64,000 nucleotides of DNA from Ferrovibrio sp041906005 (GCF_041906005.1 NZ_JAYRJY010000001.1:620001-684000); one strand, 5' to 3'. Positions 17,905-26,433 are shown, counted from the stretch's first letter. Notes: generated by a model from the letters alone, not told the origin. Program-made: numbers and translations.

Positions 17905-18615
17905 ATGCAGGCTCGACAGCTTTTTCCGTTGCTTCTGCTGGCCCTTGGCCTGGCGCTGTTCCTGGCCCTGGACCTGAACCGGTATTTCGACCTGGCCACG
18001 TTACGCGACCAGCAGGCCGGTCTGCGCCACTGGGTCGCCGGTCATCCGCTTCTGGCTGTCATGGGATATATTGCGTTTTACGCGGCGCTGGTCGCCTTCT
18101 CGCTGCCGGTCGCCAGCCTGGTCACCCTGACCGGCGGGTTCCTGTTCGGTCCCTGGCTCGGCACGGCATGGACTGTCCTGGGCGCCACTCTGGGAGCCAT
18201 TGCGATTTTCCTGGCCGCCCGCGCCGCGCTGGGCAACCGCCTGGCTGCCATGTTGCATCACAAGGCCGGATCTCGGCTTGCCGCACTGGAGCACGAGCTT
18301 CGCTCCAACGGGTTTCATTATCTGCTGTTCCTTCGACTGGTGCCGGCCTTTCCGTTCTGGCTGGTGAATATTGCGCCCGCTTTCTTCGGGATTCCGCTTC
18401 GCACCTACATCGCGGCCACCGTGATCGGCATCTTGCCCGGTACGTTTGTCTTCGCCTATCTCGGTCATGGCCTTGACACAACGCTGGCACAATCCGGCAG
18501 CGTTGACGCGGCCGATCTGCTCAGCCTGGAAATCCTGATTGCCTTGACTCTGCTGGCGCTGCTGTCTTTGCTGCCGGTCTGGCTGAAGCGGCGGCGCCGT
18601 CCCGGACAGGAGTGA
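17905..18615 (+). CDS. TVP38/TMEM64 (VTT domain) membrane protein
   Basis: A 236-residue integral membrane protein of the DedA/VTT superfamily. Family motifs: VTLTGGFLFGPWLGTAWTVL, then GATLGAIAIFLAARAALG, and the F-R-LVPAFPFWLVNIAP segment with GILPGTFVFAYLG. DedA-type proteins are linked to lipid scrambling or transport and to membrane potential. ATG 17905 starts just before the first membrane helix; an in-frame ATG at 17815 would add a Cys/Arg-rich stretch unlike the family. It lies 4 bases before the flavoprotein gene, a pairing seen in many proteobacteria. Confidence 0.88.
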   Translation: MQARQLFPLLLLALGLALFLALDLNRYFDLATLRDQQAGLRHWVAGHPLLAVMGYIAFYAALVAFSLPVASLVTLTGGFLFGPWLGTAWTVLGATLGAIAIFLAARAALGNRLAAMLHHKAGSRLAALEHELRSNGFHYLLFLRLVPAFPFWLVNIAPAFFGIPLRTYIAATVIGILPGTFVFAYLGHGLDTTLAQSGSVDAADLLSLEILIALTLLALLSLLPVWLKRRRRPGQE

Positions 18616-18619
18616 AGGC

Positions 18620-20047
18620 ATGGCAGAGCGGATCGATTGTGACATCGCCGTGATCGGCGGTGGTTCCGGCGGATTGTCGGTCGCTGCGGGCGCTGCCCTG
18701 ATGGGCGCCAGCACAGTGCTGATCGAACGTGGCCGCATGGGCGGCGACTGCCTGAATTACGGCTGTATTCCCTCCAAGGCGCTGATTGCTGCGGCACGGC
18801 AGGCCGTGATCTGGCAACACAGCGCCAAACTCGGCATCCGTTATGACGAGCCGGAAATCGATTTTCCGGCCGTGATGCGGCATGTCAAAAACACCATTGC
18901 CGCGATAGCGCCGCATGACTCGGCGGAACGCTTCGCCGCGCTCGGCGTCCGCGTTCTGCAGGCTGAAGCCTACTTTGCCGGTCCGGGCATTGTGCAAGCG
19001 GGCACAACGATGGTTCACGCCCGCCGCATTGTCATCGCAACCGGCTCGAAACCGGCCATTCCGCCGATCCCCGGGCTGGAGGCCATTCCCTACCTGACCA
19101 ATGAAACCGTCTTTGACCTGACCGAAGCGCCGATCCACCTGATGATCCTGGGGGGCGGGGCCATCGGCGTCGAGCTGGCTCAGGCCTTTCGCCGTCTCGG
19201 CATCAGGGTCACCCTGATTGAGCGCCTCACCTGCCTGTCCCGTGAAGACGAGGAACTCAGCGACCTGCTCATCAATGCCCTGCGTGAGGACGGCGTCGTG
19301 CTGCACGAGCGGACCGAAGTGACGCAGGCGGAAAACACCGTCTCAGGCATCGTGCTGACCCTGCGCCATGCCGATGGCAGCACCGATCGCATTGCCGGAT
19401 CGCACCTGCTGGTGGCCACCGGCCGCAAACCCGATCTCGCATCGCTCGACCTGGCCAGAGCCGGCATTCTCGCCGATGCCCGCGGCATCACGGTCGATAA
19501 CAGGCTGCGCAGCACCAATCGCCGCGTCTTCGCGCTGGGCGACGCCACCGGACTCAGCCCCTTTACCCATACCGCGAGCTATCATGCCGGCGTGGTGCTC
19601 AAGAATGCCCTGTTCCGGTTCCCGGCCAGGGCCGATCACAGCCTCATCCCTCGGGTCACCTACGGCGATCCCGAGCTGGCTGCGGTGGGACTGAGCGAGG
19701 CCGAAGCCCGCGCCAGCCATGGCCGCATCACCATCCTGCGCTGGCCTTTTGCCGAAAATGATCGGGCCCGCGCGGAAGGGCGCATGGAGGGTTTGGTAAA
19801 GGCCATCGTGTCGCCGCGTGGACGCATCCTGGGCGTCGCGATTGCGGGACCGCAGGCGGGGGAACTGATCCAACCCTGGATTCTGGCCATGCAGAAGCGG
19901 CTGGGCATCGGCGCCATGCAGGCCATGCTGGTCCCCTATCCGAATCGCGGCGAGGCCAGCAAACGGGCGGCCGGCGATTTCTACCGTCCAAAACTGTTCT
20001 CCCCCCTTACCCGCCGCATCGTGCAGTTTCTCGCCCGCTTCGACTGA
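18620..20047 (+). CDS. Mercuric-reductase-like FAD/NAD disulfide oxidoreductase
   Basis: A 475-residue class I pyridine nucleotide-disulfide oxidoreductase. The FAD dinucleotide fold is at the N terminus (AVIGGGSGGLSVAAGAALMG). The redox-active pair is Cys44/Cys49 in GGDCLNYGCIPSK, and the NAD fold is ILGGGAIGVELAQAF. It lacks the C-terminal His-Glu dyad of lipoamide dehydrogenase, having PYPNRGEASKRA instead, and lacks the C-terminal Cys pair and N-terminal metal-binding domain of true MerA. So it is neither a classical Lpd nor a mercury reductase. Its real substrate is unknown. Coupling to the VTT protein suggests a membrane or thiol redox role. Confidence 0.85.
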   Translation: MAERIDCDIAVIGGGSGGLSVAAGAALMGASTVLIERGRMGGDCLNYGCIPSKALIAAARQAVIWQHSAKLGIRYDEPEIDFPAVMRHVKNTIAAIAPHDSAERFAALGVRVLQAEAYFAGPGIVQAGTTMVHARRIVIATGSKPAIPPIPGLEAIPYLTNETVFDLTEAPIHLMILGGGAIGVELAQAFRRLGIRVTLIERLTCLSREDEELSDLLINALREDGVVLHERTEVTQAENTVSGIVLTLRHADGSTDRIAGSHLLVATGRKPDLASLDLARAGILADARGITVDNRLRSTNRRVFALGDATGLSPFTHTASYHAGVVLKNALFRFPARADHSLIPRVTYGDPELAAVGLSEAEARASHGRITILRWPFAENDRARAEGRMEGLVKAIVSPRGRILGVAIAGPQAGELIQPWILAMQKRLGIGAMQAMLVPYPNRGEASKRAAGDFYRPKLFSPLTRRIVQFLARFD

Positions 20048-20069
20048 CCGGCAGCGTATAATACCCGCC

Positions 20070-21494
20070 ATGGATGCTTCGCCTTTGCATGATGGATCGG
20101 CCGTACCGCCGGACCGGCCAGCCAGCGCCGCCAGCCTGTCAAGCAGACTGCTGTTGCTGACCATCCTGTTTGTCATGTTGGCCGAAATCCTGATCTACCT
20201 GCCGTCGATGGCGCGTTTCCGCATCAGCTATCTGGAGGCACGCATCGAACTGGCTGACCAGGCAGCACTAGCCCTGCTGGCTGCACCCAACGGCATGGTC
20301 AGCGCCGAGCTGGAAAACGAGCTGCTGCGCAATGTTGGCGGCAAGCTGGTGGCGATGCGCCGGCAGGAATCGAATGCCCTCATCCTGAGCGACCGCCAGG
20401 AATTGCCGATGCTGGGCAAACCGGTCGACCTGTCGAAATGGATGTGGTGGGAAGCCATCGTCGACGCTGTCGTCACGCTGTCGGGTAATGCCGATCGTTA
20501 TATCCGCGTGGTCGGCCCCTCGCCGCGCGATCCGCAAACCCGTATCGAACTCGTGTTGCCAACCGCACCGCTGGCCGAGGCGTTGCGCGACTTTTCGTGG
20601 CGCATCTTTTCATTGTCGCTGCTGATTTCGCTGGTTACCGCCGGCCTTGTCTACCTCAGCCTGCAATGGCTTCTGGTCCGGCCGATGCAGCGCCTGATCG
20701 GCAGCATCGTCGGTTTCCGCTCGGCCCCCGAAGATGCGCGGCAGATCATTCGCCCCTCGGCACGGCGCGATGAACTCGGCCTGGCCGAACGCGAGTTGCG
20801 CGTGATGCAGCAGGACCTGCGCCATGCCCTGACCCAGCGCGCCCGCCTGGCCCAGCTCGGCATCGCCGTCAGCAAGATCAGCCACGACCTGCGCAACATG
20901 CTGGCTTCGGCGCAGTTGGTGTCGGATCGCCTGGCCGCCTCTGACGATCCCACCGTGCGCCAGGTCGCCCCACGCCTGGTGAGCGCCGTGGATCGTGCGA
21001 TTGCGCTCTGTGCCCAGACCCTGCGTTACGGCAAGGCCGAAGAGCGCGCACCGGAACCGGAAATCATTGCCCTGCGCGACTTCATCGAGGATGTGGCTGC
21101 CGGCCTGGGCCTGGCCGATGACGGCGGCATCTGCTGGCACAATGCCGTGCCGGAGGATCTGAAACTGCCGGCCGATGCCGAGCACCTTTATCGGGTGTTA
21201 AACAATCTGATGCGCAATGCGATCCAGGCCATGCCGGGAAATGGCGATCTGCGCGCGGCGGCGGCGGTCAGCAACGGCGAGGTCGTGATCGAGATTGCCG
21301 ATACCGGTTCTGGCCTGAGCGAAACCGCAAAAAGCCATCTGTTTGAACCCTTTCGCGGTGGCCGCAACGGCGGCAGCGGCCTGGGGTTGGCTATTGCCCG
21401 CGAACTGGTCCGCGCCCACGGCGGCGAACTGGAACTGGTTCGCACCGGCCCATTGGGCACCACGTTTCGCGTCCGCCTGCCCGGTATCGGTTAA
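20070..21494 (+). CDS. Membrane-bound sensor histidine kinase (orphan)
   Basis: A 474-residue kinase. TM1 is at about residues 25-47 and TM2 at about 179-202, with a periplasmic sensor of about 130 residues between them, then a HAMP-like linker. The phosphoacceptor is His272 in SKISHDLRNMLAS. The ATPase domain has the N box NNLMRNAIQAM, G1 DTGSGL and G2 GGSGLGLAIARELV. No response regulator is encoded nearby. The periplasmic domain has no Cys or clear ligand motif. It starts 22 bases after the flavoprotein gene and could be co-transcribed with it. Confidence 0.9.
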   Translation: MDASPLHDGSAVPPDRPASAASLSSRLLLLTILFVMLAEILIYLPSMARFRISYLEARIELADQAALALLAAPNGMVSAELENELLRNVGGKLVAMRRQESNALILSDRQELPMLGKPVDLSKWMWWEAIVDAVVTLSGNADRYIRVVGPSPRDPQTRIELVLPTAPLAEALRDFSWRIFSLSLLISLVTAGLVYLSLQWLLVRPMQRLIGSIVGFRSAPEDARQIIRPSARRDELGLAERELRVMQQDLRHALTQRARLAQLGIAVSKISHDLRNMLASAQLVSDRLAASDDPTVRQVAPRLVSAVDRAIALCAQTLRYGKAEERAPEPEIIALRDFIEDVAAGLGLADDGGICWHNAVPEDLKLPADAEHLYRVLNNLMRNAIQAMPGNGDLRAAAAVSNGEVVIEIADTGSGLSETAKSHLFEPFRGGRNGGSGLGLAIARELVRAHGGELELVRTGPLGTTFRVRLPGIG

Positions 21495-21587
21495 CCATAT
21501 CGTTTAACTGTATGTTGACTGCGGATCGCGCGATAATGCGTTCAGCCAGAATAGCTGACAGGCGCCCAAAGGGTGCCGCGCAGGAGA

Positions 21588-21617
21588 ATGACCATGCGTA
21601 CGATGACCATGCGTACC
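21588..21617 (+). repeat. 15-base tandem duplication at the lipoprotein start
   Basis: ATGACCATGCGTAC is present twice in a row (21588-21602 and 21603-21617, differing only at the last base of the unit). The duplication creates several in-frame ATGs (21588, 21594, 21603, 21609) at the start of the lipoprotein gene. Confidence 0.85.
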
Positions 21618-22106
21618 GCCATCTGCAAACTGCTCATGCTGCCACTGCTGCTGGCCGGACTTCTCGCCGGCTGCTCGACAGAACGTGAAAGCCTGACCCC
21701 AGCAACCCAGGCGTTGGCGCTTGGTGTTGGATTCGAGCTGGTCAAGACCAGGATCGAACGGCGGCTGGAGGTGACCTGCAATCCGCTCAATCTGGTCAGC
21801 GACGGCACCTATTGCGTCAGCAACTACAAGCCGACCGACCGCCAGGAGGTCTGGTGCTTCAAGACCCTGGGCGGCGTTGACTGCTATGGCGAACCAGACC
21901 CCTATTCTCTGGAAGGCCGCGCCCTGCCTGCGCCGCCGAGGCCGCTGGCCGATCCCCGCATGCCGATGACGCCGCCGGGCCGCCGCAATCCGCCACAGGT
22001 GGCCGTTGCGCCGACCGGCATGCAGATGGAAGAGCCCGAAGAGCCGATGGCGACAGACCCGCAGCCGATGCCCGTCGAACCGCCGGCTGTGCCCTCCCGC
22101 CAATAA
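21594..22106 (+). CDS. Hypothetical lipoprotein
   Basis: I do not recognise the family. The 170-residue product has a lipoprotein signal peptide ending in the lipobox LLAGC (LPLLLAGLLAGCSTE), so it should be lipid-anchored. The mature part has a compact region with four Cys (VTCNP, TYCVSN, VWCF, VDCYG), probably forming two disulfides. A Pro/Met/Glu-rich tail rich in PMP and EEP repeats follows. ATG 21594 is preferred because AGGAG lies at 21582-21586; other ATGs arise from the tandem duplication. It stands alone between the kinase and the cyclase. Confidence 0.7.
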   Translation: MRTMTMRTAICKLLMLPLLLAGLLAGCSTERESLTPATQALALGVGFELVKTRIERRLEVTCNPLNLVSDGTYCVSNYKPTDRQEVWCFKTLGGVDCYGEPDPYSLEGRALPAPPRPLADPRMPMTPPGRRNPPQVAVAPTGMQMEEPEEPMATDPQPMPVEPPAVPSRQ

Positions 22107-22191
22107 ACCTCCGGTAAATATCGTATCCGGCTGACCTCCTGCCCCTTGCCATGGCGGGCGATGCGCTAGTTTCTCCTGCGGGATTCCACGC

Positions 22192-24033
22192 ATGCCACGC
22201 CAACATGATCGCGTCTGGGCCTGGGAGCTTGCGGCGCCGCCCGCCGCGCTCTGGCCGTACCTGTCCGACACCGCCCGCTTCAACGAGGCCGCCGGCACGC
22301 CACGTTATGCCGTGGAGGAAGTCGTCCAGCCCGACGGTTCGGTAAAACGCAGGGCCAGCGCCAACTACAAGGGTGTGGCGGTGGAATGGGACGATCCGCC
22401 GTTTGAATGGATAGCGGAACGGGAATTCCGCCAGCGTCGCGTGTTCCGCCGCGGCCCGCTGCGGTATCTGGCGCCGACCCTGAAACTGGAGGCAACCGCC
22501 GATGGCGGCAGCCGGGTCACCTATCGCCTGAGCGGCGCGCCGCGCGGACTAATCGGCCACCTGCTATTCGCCACCGGCATGCTCGACAGGATCGGCAAGG
22601 GTCTGGAAGACATGGTTCGCCATGCGGCCGCCTTTGTGCAGGGTGAAGCCGAAACCCCCTTCGCCTACACGCCGCCACCCGCCAGCCTGGAACAGCAGCA
22701 ACGTTTGGCCGGACTGGCGCAACAGCTTGCGGCGGCCCCCTATGCCCACGATCTGACTGACAAACTGGTCACCCACATCGCAACCGCGCAGGAGGTTGAT
22801 CTGGTGCGCTTGCGTCCGCGCAAACTGGCGCGGGACTGGCAGGTGCCTTTACGGCATACGGTGGAGCTCTGCCTGGAAGCAACGCGGGTCGGCATGCTCG
22901 GCTTGTCCTGGAACCTGCTCTGTCCACGTTGCGGCGGTGCCAAGGCCAGTGTCGCCAGCCTCGACCAATTGCCGCGCCACGCGCATTGCCCATCCTGCAA
23001 TATCAGCTACGACGGCGATTTCACCCGGAATGTGGAGATCAGCTTCAGCCCCACATCCAGTATCCGCAACATTGCCGAAGGCGAATTCTGCATGGGTGGC
23101 CCGCATGTCTCGCGGCATATCCTGGTGCAGCAGATCCTGCAGCCGGGCGAGCAGCGCACAGCGTCGACCATCCTGCCGCCGGGGGAATACCGTCTGCGTA
23201 CGCTGGAACCCGGCGGCGAAAGCCTGGTGCAGCATGACGGAGGCGCCTTCCCGACCGTGATTGCCGAAACCAGCACCGCGCCCGGCTTCATCATCCGCAA
23301 TGAGCCAGGCCAGATGATCGGCGGCATCGTCTTCCACAACCGCACGAGCCGCGAACTGACCTTCGTGGTCGAGACGCGCGACTGGCGACGCGACGCGCTC
23401 ACCGCGCATGAAGTCACCACGATGCAGGCTTTCCGCGATTTGCTGCCGAATCAGGTGCTGCGCCCGGGCGAAGATATCGGCATCGATCATGTGACGCTGA
23501 TGTTCACCGACCTGGAAGGTTCGACCGCGTTGTACGAACGGCTGGGCGATGGCGCCGCTTATCGGCTGGTGCGCCGGCATTTCGCTTTCCTGGCCGCCAC
23601 CATCCGCCAGCATGATGGCGCCCTGGTCAAGACGATCGGCGACGCCGTGATGGCCGCCTTCGCCACGCCCGAACAGGCGGTGCGCGCCGGACTGGAAATC
23701 CGCGACCGCATCGGCGCCTTCAATGCGGAATACCGGGCGGAAACCGTTGCGGAAGGTCGTGCCATAGACGCCGCGATCGGGCTGAAGATGGGCCTGCATG
23801 GCGGGCGCTGCATCGCCGTGAACCTGAACGAGCGGCTGGATTATTTCGGCAGCACGGTCAACCTCGCCGCCCGTTTGCAGGGACGATGCCGCGGCGGCGA
23901 GATGATCCTGTCACAAACCCTGGCCGCCGATCCTGCCGTCGCGCCCCTGCTGCAGGATCGCAACCTGTGCCAGGAAGCGGCCGAGCTGAAAGGTTTCGAC
24001 CAGCCCGTGCCCTTCGTGCGTCTCCTGACCTGA
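22192..24033 (+). CDS. Class III adenylate/guanylate cyclase with SRPBCC-like, zinc-ribbon and DUF5939-type regions
   Basis: A 613-residue soluble protein. Residues 1-150 look like an SRPBCC/polyketide-cyclase-like lipid-binding fold (WPYLSDTARFNEAAGTP; YRLSGAPRGLIGHL). A zinc ribbon follows at 244-269 (CPRC, then CPSC), then a beta-rich segment of the DUF5939 type. The C-terminal catalytic domain (from about 430) has both metal-binding Asp residues, D440 in MFTDLEGS and D484 in KTIGDAVMAAF, with the Lys before TIGD favouring ATP. It should make cAMP in the cytoplasm in response to an unknown ligand. ATG 22192 is the only start that keeps the complete N-terminal domain; no strong ribosome site is visible. 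Confidence 0.87.
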   Translation: MPRQHDRVWAWELAAPPAALWPYLSDTARFNEAAGTPRYAVEEVVQPDGSVKRRASANYKGVAVEWDDPPFEWIAEREFRQRRVFRRGPLRYLAPTLKLEATADGGSRVTYRLSGAPRGLIGHLLFATGMLDRIGKGLEDMVRHAAAFVQGEAETPFAYTPPPASLEQQQRLAGLAQQLAAAPYAHDLTDKLVTHIATAQEVDLVRLRPRKLARDWQVPLRHTVELCLEATRVGMLGLSWNLLCPRCGGAKASVASLDQLPRHAHCPSCNISYDGDFTRNVEISFSPTSSIRNIAEGEFCMGGPHVSRHILVQQILQPGEQRTASTILPPGEYRLRTLEPGGESLVQHDGGAFPTVIAETSTAPGFIIRNEPGQMIGGIVFHNRTSRELTFVVETRDWRRDALTAHEVTTMQAFRDLLPNQVLRPGEDIGIDHVTLMFTDLEGSTALYERLGDGAAYRLVRRHFAFLAATIRQHDGALVKTIGDAVMAAFATPEQAVRAGLEIRDRIGAFNAEYRAETVAEGRAIDAAIGLKMGLHGGRCIAVNLNERLDYFGSTVNLAARLQGRCRGGEMILSQTLAADPAVAPLLQDRNLCQEAAELKGFDQPVPFVRLLT

Positions 24034-24038
24034 TCGGT

Positions 24039-25559
24039 TCAGTCTTCCGTCAGGGCAGACAACCCAAGCAATGCACGGCGGCGCAGCCACAGGCTGGGAC
24101 GGTAGCGATCGTCGCCGGTGATGGCCTGCAATTGGGTCAGCACCGTATGCACGGCTTCGACGCCCATCGCATCCGCCAGCGCCAGCGGACCAAAGGGATA
24201 ATTCAGGCCCATGGTCATCGCCTTGTCGATATCGTCAGGAGCGGCCACGCCGATCTGCGCCATCTCGCAGCCCAGATTGGCCACCATGGCAGCGATGCGC
24301 TGCCCGATGAAGCCGGGGCTGTCATGAATGGCGGTGACCGCTCGGCCGGCAGCATGGAAACGCGCCACCAGCCCATCCAGCAGATCGCGGCGTGCGCCCG
24401 GCGGCCGCATCAGCGTGATGCGCTTGTCCAGCTTGCCGGCGATGTCGAGACCGAATAACCGCCGGTGATCAAGCTGCAACCGGGCCGCATAGGTGGTGCA
24501 GTCTTCGCCCAGGGGCGCGCAAAGCATGGCGCTTTCGCCATCGTCGAACCCGCTGACTTCCAGGCCGAGTCCACGCAGCAATTCGCCCAGGGCCTCGTCT
24601 TCCTGGGCCAGCACCACGCGTGTTGCGGGCGACGCGGCGCTGGTGGTGTCGGCAGAGGGCGTCTGGGCCTTGCCGTCCTCGCCATAGGCGAAAAAGCCCT
24701 GCTTTGTCTTGCGGCCGAGCTGACCGCTTTCGCGCAGCGACTGGTGCAGCGGTGTCGTCGCCAGCCGGCGATCGTAGAAATAGCCCTCGTGGATGATCTG
24801 ACTGACCGGAAAATTCACATCGATGCCGGTCAGGTCCATCAACTCGAACGGCCCCATGCGAAAGCCCCAGTTGTCGCGCATCACCGCATCGACCTGGGCC
24901 GGAGTCGCCACACCTTCCGAGACGATACGCAGGGCTTCCTGCGTATAGGCACGGCCGCCCAGATTGACCAGGAACCCCGGGCTGTCCTGCACCACCACCG
25001 GCACACGCCCCATCCGCTCGCCGGCACGAATCAGCGCCGCGACGGCGGCATCGCTGGTGGCTGGCGCGCGGATCACCTCGACCAGCTTCATCAACGGGAC
25101 GGGGTTGAAGAAATGCAGGCCGGCAATCCGGTCGCGCTGCCGGCAGGCACTGGCAATGCTGGCAATCCGCAGGGACGACGTATTCGAGGTCAGCAGGCAA
25201 TCCGGCCGCACAACGGCTTCCAGCTGACGGAAAACCTCCTGCTTCACGGCGAGGTTCTCGACAATCGCCTCAACCACCAGATCGGCCGGCGCAAAGGCAT
25301 TCAGATTATCGACCACGCTCAGGCGCTGTTTGGCGGTCTCGGCGGCTGCCGGATCAAGCCGCCCCTTGGTGGCCATCTGGTCGAGCTGGGCCAGAATCGC
25401 GTCTTTCGCCTTTGCGGCCGCGCCGGGCGCTGCGTCATACAACAGCACGGCCATGCCGCCGGTCATGCCGACCTGGGCGATTCCACGCCCCATCGCCCCG
25501 GCCCCGACGACCCCTAAAGTCGCGATTTCCCGCCCCGAATCGACCACAATTCCCTCCAT
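24039..25559 (-). CDS. 3-hydroxyacyl-CoA dehydrogenase (PaaH/PaaC type)
   Basis: A 506-residue NAD-dependent dehydrogenase oxidising (S)-3-hydroxyacyl-CoA to the 3-oxo form. The Rossmann motif VVGAGAMGRGIAQVGMTGG is near the N terminus. The catalytic His is in GLHFFNPVPLMKLVEVI, and a first C-terminal 3HCDH domain follows. A second, at about residues 405-490, includes DSPGFIGQRIAAMVANLG and NYPFGPLALAD. This two-domain layout is that of 3-hydroxyadipyl-CoA dehydrogenase in phenylacetate degradation and of related fatty-acid enzymes. No other paa genes are nearby, so the substrate is open. ATG 25559 is preferred over an in-frame start at 25616. Confidence 0.88.
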   Translation of the reverse strand: MEGIVVDSGREIATLGVVGAGAMGRGIAQVGMTGGMAVLLYDAAPGAAAKAKDAILAQLDQMATKGRLDPAAAETAKQRLSVVDNLNAFAPADLVVEAIVENLAVKQEVFRQLEAVVRPDCLLTSNTSSLRIASIASACRQRDRIAGLHFFNPVPLMKLVEVIRAPATSDAAVAALIRAGERMGRVPVVVQDSPGFLVNLGGRAYTQEALRIVSEGVATPAQVDAVMRDNWGFRMGPFELMDLTGIDVNFPVSQIIHEGYFYDRRLATTPLHQSLRESGQLGRKTKQGFFAYGEDGKAQTPSADTTSAASPATRVVLAQEDEALGELLRGLGLEVSGFDDGESAMLCAPLGEDCTTYAARLQLDHRRLFGLDIAGKLDKRITLMRPPGARRDLLDGLVARFHAAGRAVTAIHDSPGFIGQRIAAMVANLGCEMAQIGVAAPDDIDKAMTMGLNYPFGPLALADAMGVEAVHTVLTQLQAITGDDRYRPSLWLRRRALLGLSALTED

Positions 25560-25589
25560 TTTCAGTATCGGTATCCTGCCGGGCCGGGT

Positions 25590-25618
25590 CTTGATCTGCA
25601 AGCCGCCACTCCCCACAT
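25590..25618 (+). promoter_or_regulatory. Heat-shock-type (sigma-32-like) promoter of hspA
   Basis: CTTGATC (25590-25596), a 14-base spacer, then CCCCACAT (25611-25618). This closely matches the enterobacterial RpoH consensus CTTGAAA-N(11-16)-CCCCATnT. It places transcription start near 25625, about 53 bases before the small heat-shock gene. Alphaproteobacterial RpoH recognises a similar -35. Confidence 0.65.
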
Positions 25619-25626
25619 CATTGTCG

Positions 25627-25680
25627 TTGAGGTGCCTCCCAGGGCCTCAACGGGCACTCGCTTACTCAAGGAGTCCAATG
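25627..25680 (+). promoter_or_regulatory. ROSE-like RNA thermometer in the hspA leader
   Basis: Two hairpins fill the leader. The first pairs TTGAGG (25627-25632) with CCTCAA (25645-25650), with an inner CCT/AGG stem. The second sequesters the Shine-Dalgarno site: CTC-(bulged G60)-CTT at 25657-25663 pairs with AAGGAG at 25668-25673 around loop ACTC. The anti-SD strand contains UCGCU, which fits the ROSE hallmark UYGCU with a bulged G opposite the SD. ROSE elements are known from rhizobial and other alphaproteobacterial small heat-shock genes; they melt on heating and free the ribosome site. This one is shorter than classical ROSE. Confidence 0.7.
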
Positions 25681-26148
25681 GCCATGACGCGCGTATCCGT
25701 TTTTTCCAGCCCCTTGCTGCTGGGTTTCGATCATGTCGAGCGCATGATCGAACGAGCCGCCAAAACCGGTTCGGAAGGCTACCCGCCCTACAATATCGAG
25801 CAGATCGGTGAAGACGGCCTGCGCATCACCTTGGCTGTGGCCGGCTTCGGCAGTGGCGATCTGTCGATCACCACCGAAGACAACCAGCTTGTCATCCGCG
25901 GCAAGCAGGTTGACGACAAGGACCGCGTTTATCTGCACCGCGGCATCGCCGCGCGCCAGTTCCAGCGCAGTTTCGTGCTGGCTGACGGCATCGAGGTGGT
26001 TGGTGCCGAACTGGTGAACGGGCTGCTGCATATCGACATGCGCCGGCCCAGGCCGGAACCGCAGATCCGCTCCATCGTCATCCGCACAGGCAATGGCGAC
26101 AGCGGCAATACGATCGGCGTCAGTGGTAAATCAGGTGGCAGCGTCTGA
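25678..26148 (+). CDS. hspA: Hsp20 family small heat-shock protein
   Basis: A 156-residue alpha-crystallin-domain chaperone (IbpA/HspA class A) that holds unfolding proteins as large oligomers. The N-terminal arm VSVFSSPLLLGFDHVERMIE is typical. The alpha-crystallin domain runs over about residues 35-125: NIEQIGEDGLRITLAVAGF, then LHRGIAARQFQRSFVLADGI and LVNGLLHIDM. A C-terminal IxI-like element (IRSIVI) follows. ATG 25678 is 4 bases after AAGGAG; the ATG at 25684 is a possible alternative. Expression appears controlled twice, by a heat-shock promoter and an RNA thermometer. Confidence 0.95.
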   Translation: MAMTRVSVFSSPLLLGFDHVERMIERAAKTGSEGYPPYNIEQIGEDGLRITLAVAGFGSGDLSITTEDNQLVIRGKQVDDKDRVYLHRGIAARQFQRSFVLADGIEVVGAELVNGLLHIDMRRPRPEPQIRSIVIRTGNGDSGNTIGVSGKSGGSV

Positions 26149-26173
26149 GACGGGCCACGAAAGGAGTACAGTC

Positions 26174-26422
26174 ATGAGCACCCCCAATAATCACGATAAT
26201 GCCTATTACAATAACAACCCGCTTTATCCGGCAATGACGGCGGAAGGCTTTGCCAATCTCGGCGCGCCTGACCTTGCCTATGTTCGCCCGGTGCATATGC
26301 CCGAAGGCGATGGTTGGGGCATCTTCTCAGCCAATGGCACCCAGCTTGGCTGGGCGCCGGCCCGCGACCTGGCTTTTGCCGCCGCAGTGCAGAACGAGTT
26401 GATCCCGGTCAGCCTGCACTAA
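26174..26422 (+). CDS. DUF1150 family protein
   Basis: An 82-residue soluble protein. The motif FANLGAPDLAYVRPVHM, then WGIFSANGTQLGWAPARD and a hydrophobic helix, is the DUF1150 signature. DUF1150 genes sit directly after small heat-shock genes in many alphaproteobacteria, as here (25 bases apart), and are probably co-induced. The function is unknown. ATG 26174 has AAGGAG at 26161-26166. Confidence 0.9.
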   Translation: MSTPNNHDNAYYNNNPLYPAMTAEGFANLGAPDLAYVRPVHMPEGDGWGIFSANGTQLGWAPARDLAFAAAVQNELIPVSLH

Positions 26423-26433
26423 GGAAAACCGCG

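Noticed and set aside
18620..20047. A mercury-resistance locus
   Set aside because: The reductase lacks MerA-specific Cys and domains, and there is no merR, merT or merP gene.
24039..25559. A phenylacetate degradation cluster, from the PaaH-like dehydrogenase
   Set aside because: No other paa gene lies within the window; the gene stands alone.
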